A stretch of 37,157 nt of DNA from Candidatus Uhrbacteria bacterium RIFCSPHIGHO2_02_FULL_53_13 (GCA_001791035.1 MGDX01000004.1:1423-38579), one strand, 5' to 3'. Shown: positions 23,621 to 31,179, numbered from the stretch's first letter. The notes: generated by a model not told the origin, from the letters alone. Translations and numbers: made by a program.

Positions 23621-23770
23621 GCGTACTTGCTCTCTGGCGGAATGACGGGCTTCAACCTGTCACCAGCATGGAGAGCACAGAAAGGTCACCTCTCCTCGTT
23701 GAGAAAACTCCTTTCTGGGGCCAACCAGTACGCGGACGCGCCTCCTCTTAGGGCGCGTCTTCTTTATCCT
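23621..23770 (+). ncRNA. Candidate three-way-junction RNA of about 150 nt
   Basis: No protein gene fits 23523-23801. The closing helix is GCGTACT (23621-23627) with AGTACGC (23727-23733). The first arm has TGCTCTC (23628-23634) with GAGAGCA (23671-23677), an internal loop, and TGACGGG (23643-23649) with CCTGTCA (23656-23662) under a 6-nt loop. The second arm has CAGAAAGG (23678-23685) with CCTTTCTG (23710-23717). An 8-bp terminator follows immediately. Downstream lies a gene on the other strand, so it is not a riboswitch. The size would suit an SRP or 6S-like RNA, but I do not find the SRP GGAAGCAG core, and the three-way shape is not that of 6S. Confidence 0.65.
23735..23768 (+). terminator. 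Intrinsic terminator of the 23621 RNA
   Basis: GACGCGCC (23735-23742) pairs perfectly with GGCGCGTC (23752-23759) over a 9-nt loop, followed by TTCTTTATCC. Confidence 0.8.
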
Positions 23771-23801
23771 TGAATCGTCATCGCACCATGTAAAGGTTGT
23801 C

Positions 23802-24143
23802 TTATGCCCTACCGTATTTATCCTCCACGCTCACAATATCATCTTCGTTAAAATCTCCGGTAGAAATTTCCGGGACAACGACATCTTCTTCAGACGCGAA
23901 GATGCGATGCATAGTGAGAGGAGGAATTTCGAACTCATCTCCTTCCAGAGCACGGTGTTGTACTTCGCCAATGGTGACCGTTGGACTGCCCTTCATCACT
24001 TTCCAGAACTCGCTTCTGTGCTTGTGATACTGGAGACTAAACGCTTCTCCCTTCTTGATATTCAAGAGTTTCACCGTACTCGGGATATGGTGAGTAAAAC
24101 AGGTAAAGGAGCCCCAGGGTTTTTCTACAGTTGTATTTTCCAT
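23802..24143 (-). CDS. Single-domain cupin, mannose-6-phosphate isomerase type II family
   Basis: The protein is 113 aa from ATG 24143 (MENTTVEKPWGSF). A longer open frame reads into the tRNA-Gly gene and is rejected. It corresponds to the C-terminal isomerase domain of ManC-type enzymes: EKPWGSF, FSLQYHKHRSEFWKVMKG with the metal-binding His residues, VTIGEVQHRALEGDEFEIPPLTMHRI and EISTGDFNEDDIVSVEDKYGR. These motifs match the cupin that interconverts fructose-6-phosphate and mannose-6-phosphate. No GDP-mannose pyrophosphorylase domain is attached; it may be encoded elsewhere. The gene follows tRNA-Gly(UCC) by 55 nt on the same strand. It would feed mannose into surface glycans. Confidence 0.88.
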   Translation of the reverse strand: MENTTVEKPWGSFTCFTHHIPSTVKLLNIKKGEAFSLQYHKHRSEFWKVMKGSPTVTIGEVQHRALEGDEFEIPPLTMHRIFASEEDVVVPEISTGDFNEDDIVSVEDKYGRA

Positions 24144-24198
24144 AAGTTCAACGTGTGAACAACTGTCCTCTATCATTCCTCGTGCGCACGAAAAAAAA

Positions 24199-24272
24199 TG
24201 GAGCGGGTAACGGGAATCGAACCCGTGTCTCCAGCTTGGGAAGCTGGCATACTGCCACTGTACTATACCCGC
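24199..24272 (-). tRNA. tRNA-Gly (anticodon UCC)
   Basis: On the minus strand the acceptor is GCGGGTA/TACCCGC, the anticodon arm is CCAGC-TTCCCAA-GCTGG, the T-loop is GTTCGATTC, and CCA is encoded at 24201-24199. Length is 74 nt. Confidence 0.96.
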
Positions 24273-24393
24273 ACAGCGCACAGATCGCGCGCGCAGTATG
24301 GTACAGAGGATCGACAAAACACTCAAGATTTGCTATCGTGCCGACGTTCGCCGCTCCCCCACATTCGCATACCCACTGACCAACGAAGTAAAC

Positions 24394-24479
24394 GGGCCGA
24401 TGGTGGAATGGTATACACGCGACACTTAAAATGTCGTCCGGAAATCCGGATGAGGGTTCGACCCCCTCTCGGCCCACCA
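24394..24479 (+). tRNA. tRNA-Leu (anticodon UAA)
   Basis: The acceptor is GGGCCGA/TCGGCCC, the anticodon arm is CGACA-CTTAAAA-TGTCG (anticodon TAA), a class II variable arm (TCCGGAAATCCGGA) is present, the T-loop is GTTCGACCC, and CCA is encoded (24477-24479). Length is 86 nt. Confidence 0.96.
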
Positions 24480-24507
24480 GAAACACGACCAGGTTTGGTC
24501 GTGTTTC
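24480..24507 (+). terminator. Terminator after tRNA-Leu(UAA)
   Basis: An 11-bp perfect stem (GAAACACGACC, 24480-24490, with 24497-24507) with a 6-nt loop directly follows the tRNA; the T-run is within the stem. Confidence 0.7.
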
Positions 24508-24533
24508 AATGTATTAGCGGGACTAAGAGGTTT

Positions 24534-24542
24534 TGTTATATT
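24534..24542 (+). promoter_or_regulatory. Extended -10 promoter for the 24549 RNA
   Basis: TGT-TATATT matches an extended -10; TTAGCG 17 bp upstream is a poor -35. Predicted +1 is at 24549. Confidence 0.45.
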
Positions 24543-24548
24543 ACAAGC

Positions 24549-24728
24549 GCTCTGTGGACCGGTCTCTTGTAACGCGGTGCCGCCCGCAAAAGGAGGCCCA
24601 ATAGGCCCTGATCGTCCAGTGTCGTCAGCAACGATCCGATAGGTGGTTACACTCCACTATCAAAAAGGCGAATCAACGCCTGCAGAGCACTTTGTGGCCC
24701 CTTGTCTTCATGAGTGGGCCACTTCTGT
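24549..24728 (+). ncRNA. Candidate structured RNA of about 180 nt upstream of ruvB
   Basis: From the predicted +1, GCTCTG (24549-24554) pairs with CAGAGC (24683-24688), closing about 140 nt that contain GATCGT/ACGATC (6 bp), GATAG/CTATC with TGG/CCA, GGCG/CGCC and TGTAAC/GTTACA (alternative) helices. A 7-bp GTGGCCC/GGGCCAC hairpin (24694-24722) with a T-rich tail could terminate it. The ruvB promoter sits right at that tail, so a ruvB leader is unlikely unless there is read-through. No known family is recognised. It is the weakest of the rightward RNA candidates because the promoter and terminator are both imperfect. Confidence 0.45.
24694..24728 (+). terminator. Weak terminator-like hairpin before ruvB
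   Basis: GTGGCCC (24694-24700) pairs with GGGCCAC (24716-24722); the loop is 15 nt and the tail is TTCTGTT. Confidence 0.4.
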
Positions 24729-24734
24729 TATACT
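24726..24734 (+). promoter_or_regulatory. Extended -10 promoter giving leaderless ruvB
   Basis: TGT-TATACT ends 6 nt before ATG 24741, so the expected +1 coincides with the start codon. No clear -35 is seen at 17 bp. Confidence 0.6.
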
Positions 24735-24740
24735 GTGGCT

Positions 24741-25817
24741 ATGTCATCGATGCCTCAAAACCCGTTTTCTGCCGTTCAAGAACCCACCACAGAGAGTGAT
24801 TTTTTGACACCCATTGAAAGCATCGAAGATCATGAGATTGACACAACGTTGCGCCCGAAAAAACTCACCGAATTCATCGGCCAAAGGCAACTCAAAGAAA
24901 ATCTGCGAATTTTTATTGACGCGGCATCGTCGCGTGGCGAAGCGCTCGACCATGTGCTCCTGCACGGCAATCCCGGACTTGGAAAAACCACGCTCGCACA
25001 CATTATCGCAAGCGAGATTGGCGCGAACATCAAAATCACCAGCGGGCCGTCACTCACACGCATTGGCGATTTGGCCGCCATTTTGACCAATCTGCAAAAA
25101 AGCGACGTCCTTTTTATCGACGAAATCCACCGCCTGAACAAGTCGGTTGAGGAAGTCCTATACCCGGCCATGGAGGACCATGCGCTCGATGTGATTGTCG
25201 GCAAAGGACCAAGCGCACGCACCATCCGTCTGGCGCTTGAACCATTCACGCTGATTGGCGCCACCACGCGCATGAGCCTGCTCTCGTCGCCGTTGCGAGA
25301 TCGTTTTGGCGTCACACATCACTTGGAGTTCTATACGCAAGACGATATTGAGCGAATTGTCAAACGTTCCGCAACAATTTTAGGTGTCTCCATAGACGCC
25401 GACGCGTGCGCGACCATCTCCACACGCGCGCGCAGTACGCCGCGTATTGCCAACCGCTTGCTCAAACGCGTGCGAGATTTTGCGCAAGTGAAGCACGATG
25501 GCCGCGTCACCGTCACCATCGCCAACTTGGCGCTCGACGCGCTGTCCATTGACACGCTCGGCATGGAAACCATCGATCGCGTCATCTTGACGACCATCGT
25601 CGAGACATTTCAGGGCGGTCCGGTCGGTCTTGGAACGCTCGCGGCGGCGCTCTCGGAAGACGAAAAAACCATCGAGGAAATTTACGAACCGTTTTTATTG
25701 CAATGCGGCATGATCAATCGTACGCCTCGTGGGCGCGTGGCAACGAAGCGAGCTATTGCCTATTTGGAATCGAGAAACAAGAATCTGTCATCCTCCAGGT
25801 TGTCATTGCGAACATAG
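24741..25817 (+). CDS. ruvB: Holliday junction branch migration ATPase RuvB
   Basis: The protein is 358 aa from ATG 24741. An upstream in-frame GTG would include the promoter and is not used; ATG 24750 is possible. The AAA+ motor drives branch migration with RuvA. Walker A is GNPGLGKT (76-83), Walker B is VLFIDEIHR (about 123-131), and the sensor/arginine-finger region GATTRMSLLSSPLRDRFG is intact. The winged-helix C-terminal domain (GGPVGLGTLAAALSEDEKTIEEIYEPFLL; RTPRGRVATKRA) is complete. The last five residues (LSLRT) and the stop codon are encoded by a TCATTGCGAG-type repeat that begins at 25801. Confidence 0.96.
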   Translation: MSSMPQNPFSAVQEPTTESDFLTPIESIEDHEIDTTLRPKKLTEFIGQRQLKENLRIFIDAASSRGEALDHVLLHGNPGLGKTTLAHIIASEIGANIKITSGPSLTRIGDLAAILTNLQKSDVLFIDEIHRLNKSVEEVLYPAMEDHALDVIVGKGPSARTIRLALEPFTLIGATTRMSLLSSPLRDRFGVTHHLEFYTQDDIERIVKRSATILGVSIDADACATISTRARSTPRIANRLLKRVRDFAQVKHDGRVTVTIANLALDALSIDTLGMETIDRVILTTIVETFQGGPVGLGTLAAALSEDEKTIEEIYEPFLLQCGMINRTPRGRVATKRAIAYLESRNKNLSSSRLSLRT

Positions 25818-25867
25818 TGACACAATCTAACGCCTAATAAGATTACTTCGCGTTGCTCGCAATGACA
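25801..25867. repeat. TCATTGCGAG-type repeat overlapping the ruvB 3' end
   Basis: The ends TGTCATTGCGA (25801-25811) and its reverse complement (25857-25867) flank a degenerate middle (CAATCTAA, AGATTACTTCG). It supplies the ruvB stop codon. Confidence 0.8.
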
Positions 25868-25900
25868 GACAGGCGGATACTTCATACGTGATACTTCCCT

Positions 25901-26158
25901 ATGATCCCCATCAGCATCCTGCTCGTCATCTTTCTCGCCTTCATCGGGCTTGTGGTGCTGTTCACATTCTTCAATGTGTACCATATTTTGCGTTTTGGAA
26001 AAGCGGGCCTCTTTACCCTCGGCATCACCGCCATCTATCTGGTGGTCATCGGAGCGCTCCTGATGTGGTCGCTCTACAACATTCTGACGATTGATTGGAC
26101 GCTCACGATCAACCTCTTCGGCTTCGAGCCAAACATCACCAACATCTACCGATACTGA
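25901..26158 (+). CDS. Small two-helix membrane protein, 85 aa
   Basis: Two hydrophobic helices are visible (ISILLVIFLAFIGLVVLFTFF and LGITAIYLVVIGALLMW), with a short loop containing NVYHILRFGK between them and a polar C-terminal tail (FGFEPNITNIYRY). I do not recognise a named family. It precedes the PH-domain membrane protein by 2 nt, and both precede a BASS-like transporter, so a three-gene membrane operon is likely. A GATACT box 5 nt before the ATG may be its -10. Confidence 0.7.
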   Translation: MIPISILLVIFLAFIGLVVLFTFFNVYHILRFGKAGLFTLGITAIYLVVIGALLMWSLYNILTIDWTLTINLFGFEPNITNIYRY

Positions 26159-26160
26159 AT

Positions 26161-26718
26161 ATGTTTCACCTTCAACATCTCCCCAACCATCGCCCCGGAG
26201 AAAAAACGGTCTTGTTTTTGCGCCGACATTGGATTGCGGTGTTCCGTCTCGTCGGTTTCACCGCCATCGCGGCGATCGCGCCCATCGGTTTGTTGTGGCT
26301 CCTTAGCGAGCTCTTTCCAACGCTTCTGGTAGTGCCGACATCAAACGCGATTGCGACCGTGTTCATTTCCATATACTACCTCGCGGTCGTAACGTTCTTT
26401 TTTCAGGAATTTATCGACTACTACTTGGACACATGGGTCGTGACCACGGAGCGCATTATCAACATTGAACAGCACGGGCTTTTCCATCGCGTTGCCTCCG
26501 AGATGCACTTGGCGATGGTACAAGATGTGACGGCAACCGTGCGCGGCGCCCTGCGCACATTTTTGGATTACGGCGACGTCCACATCCACTCGGCCGGCCC
26601 CATACAGCAGTTTCGCTTTAGAGACATCGCCAATCCCGAGCGCGTTCGCCAAGTTGTTCAGCAATTAACCGAAGACGATAAGCATCGCCATCCGAGCGCA
26701 TACGGCCCAAACCACTAA
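26161..26718 (+). CDS. PH (bPH2/DUF304-like) domain membrane protein
   Basis: The protein is 185 aa from ATG 26161 (MFHLQHLPNHRPGEKTVLFL); longer starts overlap the previous gene. The short N-terminal GEKTVLFLRRHWIAVFR is typical of bacterial PH-domain membrane proteins, followed by two membrane helices (about 32-55 and 65-88) and the PH-like module (YYLDTWVVTTERIINIEQHGLF, SEMHLAMVQDVTA, YGDVHIHSAG). The YGD-HI-SAG signature fits bPH2. Function is unknown. It starts 2 nt after the small membrane gene and ends 3 nt before the transporter gene. Confidence 0.8.
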   Translation: MFHLQHLPNHRPGEKTVLFLRRHWIAVFRLVGFTAIAAIAPIGLLWLLSELFPTLLVVPTSNAIATVFISIYYLAVVTFFFQEFIDYYLDTWVVTTERIINIEQHGLFHRVASEMHLAMVQDVTATVRGALRTFLDYGDVHIHSAGPIQQFRFRDIANPERVRQVVQQLTEDDKHRHPSAYGPNH

Positions 26719-26721
26719 CAC

Positions 26722-27669
26722 ATGACCGCGCGTCTTCTTCCCTTTTTCATTCAACTCGTACAGTCCTATATCTTTTTGATTGTCGCCGCTCTTGTGATCG
26801 GACTGTTCTTGCCGCAATACGCCATCTATCTTGCGCCGTTTGCGACGCTGGCTTTACAGGCGATCTTTTTTTTGACCAGTCTGAAGCTCGACATGCGCGG
26901 AGTGCTGGCCGCCGCGCGCAACATAAAGATGCTCGTGTCGGCCAACGTGTTTATGCTCGTTCTGCTTCCCGCGGCCGTGTTTTTGTTGGCAAACGCCATT
27001 GTTCCCGAAATGGCTGTCGCGTTACTGCTACTTGCGAGTATGCCGACGGGAATGACCGCGCCTTTGCTCACCGAAGTCGTCGGCGGCAAAACAGACATCG
27101 CGCTCGTTCTCACACTCACCACATCGCTCTTGGCTCCGTTCACCGTGCCGTTTGTGATTGGCTTGTTCGCTGGAACCGCTATCACCGTTGGTGCATGGAC
27201 CATGTTTTGGAGCTTGATCAAAGTCATTATTGTTCCGTTTGTGCTCGCACAGGGCGTTCGCGCTGTCGCCAATGGGCGTATCAGACGTATCGCACCCATG
27301 TTCAAGCCGATTTCCCTTCTATTGCTTTGCTTGCTCATTGCCGGCGTCGTTGCCAAACAAGCCGACGTTATTTTGGCGGGCTTTGGCGAAACGATTGCCC
27401 TGCAACTTCTGGTGCTCTTTGCCTTCGTGGCGCTCCTTTTAGCGCTCGGCTATTTTGTGGCGTTTTGGCGCCACTGCGCGGAGCGCGCAACCGTTTCCGT
27501 TTGCATGACCTTCATGAATTTCACGCTGGCGATTTACTTGGCAGGCTCATTTTTTGCCGATCCGCGCGTGCTGTTAGCCTCCGTACTCATCATCTTTCCG
27601 TGGACACTTTTGCTCTTGCCGTTCCGCGCAATCATGCGACGCTTGGTTTGCAAAAAGTCACTTTCCTGA
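26722..27669 (+). CDS. BASS-like (bile acid:sodium symporter superfamily) transporter
   Basis: The protein is 315 aa with nine or ten hydrophobic segments along its whole length. The pattern LALQAIFFLTSLKLD, VALLLLASMPTGMTAPLLTEVVGGKTDIALVLTLTTSLL and later VCMTFMNFTLAIYL resembles SBF/BASS proteins, where the discontinuous helices in the crossover region carry 'ASMPTGM-AP' and 'MNF-LA' type motifs. The substrate is unknown: a small organic anion is the usual cargo. Its stop codon lies inside a 28-bp palindrome shared with the convergent D,D-carboxypeptidase gene. Confidence 0.75.
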   Translation: MTARLLPFFIQLVQSYIFLIVAALVIGLFLPQYAIYLAPFATLALQAIFFLTSLKLDMRGVLAAARNIKMLVSANVFMLVLLPAAVFLLANAIVPEMAVALLLLASMPTGMTAPLLTEVVGGKTDIALVLTLTTSLLAPFTVPFVIGLFAGTAITVGAWTMFWSLIKVIIVPFVLAQGVRAVANGRIRRIAPMFKPISLLLLCLLIAGVVAKQADVILAGFGETIALQLLVLFAFVALLLALGYFVAFWRHCAERATVSVCMTFMNFTLAIYLAGSFFADPRVLLASVLIIFPWTLLLLPFRAIMRRLVCKKSLS

Positions 27670-27686
27670 CGATCGTCAGAAAAGTG
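27659..27686. repeat. CTGACGATCGTCAG palindrome between convergent genes
   Basis: The core CTGACGATCGTCAG (27666-27679) is flanked by arms extending the symmetry to CACTTT...AAAGTG, with one mismatched pair. It contains the stop codon of the transporter gene. No T-run follows on either strand. Confidence 0.75.
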
Positions 27687-27695
27687 CCATAACCG

Positions 27696-28742
27696 CTACC
27701 ACGTAAAATTCTCCCACGCCCAGTGGCTCAACGCTTCCACATTTTTGAAACTGTCGCCGCGCATCGGCGAACCGAGCACGACGACCACAAGCTCCCGCCG
27801 ATCATCAAAGCGCGATGGCCGCAGAACTTCCACGACATTCCATCCGGACTCATGCAGGTATCCCGTTTTTCCCGCCATCACCCACACGTCGTCGAACTCG
27901 GGTTGATACAGCATCCAGTTTGTTGTCATCACGTCGCGCTGAACACCATCGCTCCCCGTCATCAGCCGGCGATACGTTTGCGCCATCTCGCGTACCGCTT
28001 CATTTTCGCTAAAAATGGTCGCCGCCATTTTCCCAACTTCGCGCGCTGTCGAAACATTGCCAACCTCAATCCCGGATGGGTCTGTAAACTCCGTGTGTCG
28101 CAGGCCGAGCTGGTACGCTCGCGTGTTCATGTACGCCACAAAGTCCGCCTTGGTTCCGCCCAAGATGCGCGCTACCGAGTTGGCCGTATTGTTCGCCGAG
28201 CCGACAAGCGTGGCATACAGCAGATCGCGCAGACGAAAACGCGTACCGTGCTCCACCAAAAGTTTAGCGCCGCCAACGTCGTCTGAATCATAGACGTTGT
28301 GCCAAACATCAAGTGACGACACGTTGCGCGTCACAATGTCCGCTGTGATGAGCTTGGTGATAGACGCGATCGGCCACGATTGATCCGCATGATACGCCCC
28401 TAAAACGTGTCCACTATTTTTGTCGATGACCACCCATGCCGCCGCATTGGTTGCGGGTGCTTCTCTGCCGTTGTGTGAGGGCGGCAATGTTTTTGGCCGG
28501 TATCCCGCAAGCGACGGATACACTTGCCAACCGTACTGACGCGCCCAATCGTCAAGGTCAATCAAAAACCCCGCGGCTGTGCCGGGCACCGCGCGGCCCG
28601 TCGCCTCAAACGCCAACTGCAAATCCGGCCGCTCGTTGTAAATGTCGAGCAACTCCGGCGCCATGGCATGCGCTGGCCAGGAAAGCGCGGCCGAAACCGC
28701 GGTAAATAATGCAATGTTGAGCAACAATATCCCTCGCTTCAT
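27696..28742 (-). CDS. D-alanyl-D-alanine carboxypeptidase (S11 family, PBP5-like)
   Basis: The protein is 348 aa with a signal peptide (ILLLNIALFTAVSAALSWPAHA). It trims the terminal D-Ala from peptidoglycan stem peptides in the periplasm or outer space. Penicillin-binding motifs are in order: SITK with nucleophile Ser127, SAN (182-184) and KTG (292-294). Between signal and catalytic domain there is a ~75-residue extension not found in PBP5. No C-terminal amphipathic anchor is obvious, and the protein ends soon after the catalytic domain. An extended -10 lies 10 nt before the ATG. Confidence 0.92.
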   Translation of the reverse strand: MKRGILLLNIALFTAVSAALSWPAHAMAPELLDIYNERPDLQLAFEATGRAVPGTAAGFLIDLDDWARQYGWQVYPSLAGYRPKTLPPSHNGREAPATNAAAWVVIDKNSGHVLGAYHADQSWPIASITKLITADIVTRNVSSLDVWHNVYDSDDVGGAKLLVEHGTRFRLRDLLYATLVGSANNTANSVARILGGTKADFVAYMNTRAYQLGLRHTEFTDPSGIEVGNVSTAREVGKMAATIFSENEAVREMAQTYRRLMTGSDGVQRDVMTTNWMLYQPEFDDVWVMAGKTGYLHESGWNVVEVLRPSRFDDRRELVVVVLGSPMRGDSFKNVEALSHWAWENFTW

Positions 28743-28752
28743 AGCGAGAGTA

Positions 28753-28761
28753 ATTATATCA
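28753..28761 (-). promoter_or_regulatory. Extended -10 promoter of the carboxypeptidase gene
   Basis: On the minus strand TGA-TATAAT ends 10 nt before the ATG at 28742, giving a leader of 3-4 nt. Confidence 0.55.
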
Positions 28762-28794
28762 AAATCTCTCTAGTAATCTCTAACACTCTGAACG

Positions 28795-28816
28795 TTTTTT
28801 CACGATCGTGAAAAAA
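28795..28816. repeat. CACGATCGTG palindrome
   Basis: A perfect 22-bp palindrome with core CACGATCGTG, six T on the left and six A on the right. It lies just past the 28829-29083 gene and is related to the palindromes at 18607 and 27659. Confidence 0.7.
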
Positions 28817-28828
28817 GTGTCATGCAAT

Positions 28829-29083
28829 CTATGCCGCGCGGGAAGGACGATGTTGGTCGCCTTGCGCGTCCTTAGAGTCTTGCGCTCTTAACCCCCCCAG
28901 TTCCTGTTCACGCTCGGCTTTCTCAAGTAAATCCTCGGCATCATAACGACGTCGCAACCGATCCGGCCATTCGGTAGGTTCAATCACGATGTCCTCGGCA
29001 AATAGCTCATGAACAGGTTCACTGTCCACACGACGGCGGTTGCCCATATCCGGACGATGGCGATCGAGTTTATATCGCTTCAT
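28829..29083 (-). CDS. Hypothetical 84-aa charged protein
   Basis: The start overlaps the end of the SpoIID gene by 14 nt on the same strand. The product is soluble and strongly charged, with many Arg, Asp and Glu (MKRYKLDRHRPDMGNRRR; DLLEKAEREQELGG), predicted helical. No family is recognised. The overlap and the direction favour a real downstream gene, but the low complexity leaves doubt. Confidence 0.45.
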   Translation of the reverse strand: MKRYKLDRHRPDMGNRRRVDSEPVHELFAEDIVIEPTEWPDRLRRRYDAEDLLEKAEREQELGGLRAQDSKDAQGDQHRPSRAA

Positions 29084-31154
29084 ATGACCAGCGTTTTACT
29101 AAGTCAACACCTGTGTAAAAGTACTTCAAAATCTCATCGAATGAAGAGCCGTTATTTGCCATACACAGCGCACCGCCTGCAGACATTCCAACGCCGTGTC
29201 CCCACATCGTTTTGCCAACCTCGCATGGCACCGCCACCGCCTTGGCATACGGCACATCGCGCCCCCACACATCTGCCCAATCGCGTGTGCGCCCATCCGA
29301 TCGCGAAAAGTACGACGCCACAATCGTATCGCCCGCATACTGAATCGTTACGCCAGCCGTGTTGTTCACTGCTTTGACTACGCTCGAGCGCCGTACTTCG
29401 GCGTTGTAGCCATGATACACCTGATCGGCCGCCGTGTTTTTCATGTCAATAAACTCGCCCTCATACTTGGTTTTATGTTCAAAGTTGTACATGGCGAATG
29501 TACGCGCGGCCGTCACTAACGCTTCCAAGTACGCTACCGGCGCATCGCCGCTTGTTTCGTCGAGACCGTACAAATACGACTCCATAGGCAGTTCGTTGAT
29601 CATCCACGTGCGATCTCGGCGCGTGTTGTGTCGCAACTCCATCGTGTCGCGAAACACGTTGTCATTCCACACCGTGTTGTATGAGCGCACGTCCGAGAAA
29701 CTCGACAGGGTGAATATCGTCTCTCGACCATTCACACCCTCAAAGCGCAGATACTCGTCTGAAAAAAGGATACTGCCATTTGACTCAAATACATACTGCG
29801 TTCCGTTCCAATTTGCGCGCATCGGCTGACCGGCCGGCACGATGGCGAGTGCAGTTTTGTTGTCACCCGTCACGACGCGTACGTCGCTATTGGCCGACAG
29901 GATGGCTTCGGATACCACCGTATCAATGCCAATGCGTACACGCGGTTCCTCGATGGTGTCGCCCTGCAAAATCACCACCTTCCGCTCATCAAGGGGAGCG
30001 TCTATGATTTCTGGTGCGCCGCTTGTCACTTCAACTGGAATGTCTATGACGCCGCCTGCAACCTCCGTATCATTGGCGAAAATCTGAAATCGTACGGTGT
30101 GCCGGCCGCGCGTCGTGGGCGCGCGAAATGAAAAATCCATCACCTCCACGTCGCCGGGCGCGACTTTAGCCGAGCGAGCAAGTGCGATACTACTTGAAAC
30201 CCACGATGGATGGTACGTCATTGCAAGTTCGCTGGCGGCAAGTCCCGTTTGCGCCGACGCGAGCGTATACGAATGCCACGCCGTCGTTCCGGTATTTTTG
30301 ACAGCTGCCTTTACGGCAAACGATTGCCCCGCTTTTGCCACGATGCTTCCGGCAGACGTCGCCACTATTTCAGCTTTGAACGCATCTGGATCAGCTTTTG
30401 CCTTTGCGGATTTGTCTATCGGTGCTTCGCTCTCCGCCGGTGCTTCGCTCTCCGCGACCGCATCACCGACAGTCATGCCGACAGAAAACACGCCACCCTC
30501 AAACCACGCCACATCATCTGCGGCAAGTCGAAACGTTTCCTTCAATGTTCCCTCAAACGCCGGAGGCGCGTACACAGAAAAAACAAATGTCCCGGTTTCT
30601 CCCGGGGCGACCGACGTTTCCTGCAGAGTGCCCGTTTGATGGTCGTTTTGCCACAACGATCCACGATACGGACTCACATGATATTTTGGCTCCCACGTGT
30701 ACGCCGAGACGAACGCCTTGCCCGTCTGTGACCATGGTTGCGTGCCGATGTTTTTGAGTTGGACGGTCACGTTGGCGGACTCTCCTTCCGCAAGTGAGAC
30801 GGTTGAAGGCGACACGGACACAATCAGCGCATCGTAGCCGCTTGCGGCGTGTGCGGTCGAAATGCCAAGGAACGCATTGAACCAATCCCCAACACCAAGT
30901 TGCTGTGTACGCACAACCTCACGGTTCACAGGGAGCTCGCTCGTCACCGCAAATTCCAAAATGGCTAAACTTGCCGCCAAAGCCACGGTTACAAAAAGCG
31001 CCACGAGAACATGCGAGGTCATCTGCCAAAACGCAGACAAACGTTCACGAATACTCTCGTGACACTTCTGCTCATCGTGCGCAATGTGCACAATGTGCAC
31101 ACAAAGAATGGACTTCTCAATGGCCGAAAGGCTGTATTCCATGTTTGTTTTCAT
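29070..31154 (-). CDS. SpoIID/LytB-domain surface protein with Ig-like modules
   Basis: The protein is 694 aa. A cytoplasmic N-terminus (with Cys/His: LCVHIVHIAHDEQKCHE) precedes a membrane helix at about 47-69. Two Ig-like modules follow (VSPSTVSLAEGESANVTVQL; AKAGQSFAVKAAVKNTGTTA), separated by an Ala/Glu-rich linker. The SpoIID domain occupies the C-terminal part: YLYGLDETSGDAPVAYLEAL (from about 527), AARTFAMYNFEHK, and WGHGVGMSAGGALCMAN (about 651-667). SpoIID family members cleave denuded peptidoglycan glycan strands; the SAGGA here replaces the usual SQxGA. The promoter is near consensus and the leader is a hairpin. Confidence 0.85.
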   Translation of the reverse strand: MKTNMEYSLSAIEKSILCVHIVHIAHDEQKCHESIRERLSAFWQMTSHVLVALFVTVALAASLAILEFAVTSELPVNREVVRTQQLGVGDWFNAFLGISTAHAASGYDALIVSVSPSTVSLAEGESANVTVQLKNIGTQPWSQTGKAFVSAYTWEPKYHVSPYRGSLWQNDHQTGTLQETSVAPGETGTFVFSVYAPPAFEGTLKETFRLAADDVAWFEGGVFSVGMTVGDAVAESEAPAESEAPIDKSAKAKADPDAFKAEIVATSAGSIVAKAGQSFAVKAAVKNTGTTAWHSYTLASAQTGLAASELAMTYHPSWVSSSIALARSAKVAPGDVEVMDFSFRAPTTRGRHTVRFQIFANDTEVAGGVIDIPVEVTSGAPEIIDAPLDERKVVILQGDTIEEPRVRIGIDTVVSEAILSANSDVRVVTGDNKTALAIVPAGQPMRANWNGTQYVFESNGSILFSDEYLRFEGVNGRETIFTLSSFSDVRSYNTVWNDNVFRDTMELRHNTRRDRTWMINELPMESYLYGLDETSGDAPVAYLEALVTAARTFAMYNFEHKTKYEGEFIDMKNTAADQVYHGYNAEVRRSSVVKAVNNTAGVTIQYAGDTIVASYFSRSDGRTRDWADVWGRDVPYAKAVAVPCEVGKTMWGHGVGMSAGGALCMANNGSSFDEILKYFYTGVDLVKRWSYEAI

Positions 31155-31173
31155 GTTATGAGCTGTTCATAAC
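31155..31173. promoter_or_regulatory. 7-bp inverted repeat in the SpoIID leader
   Basis: GTTATGA and TCATAAC, 5 nt apart, fill the space between the predicted +1 (about 31173) and the ATG at 31154. It may act as operator or as an mRNA hairpin hiding the start. Confidence 0.5.
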
Positions 31174-31179
31174 GCGCAT

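Noticed and set aside
23486..23773. 95-codon frame over tRNA-Gly and the following RNA candidate
   Set aside because: It overlaps a certain tRNA gene and a terminator.
24144..24326. N-terminal extension of the cupin gene
   Set aside because: It reads through tRNA-Gly(UCC); the conserved protein starts at MENTTVEKPWG.
11509..31173. Shared GTTATGAACAG upstream of glmS and in the SpoIID leader
   Set aside because: An 11-mer match between two places is expected by chance many times in a window of this size.
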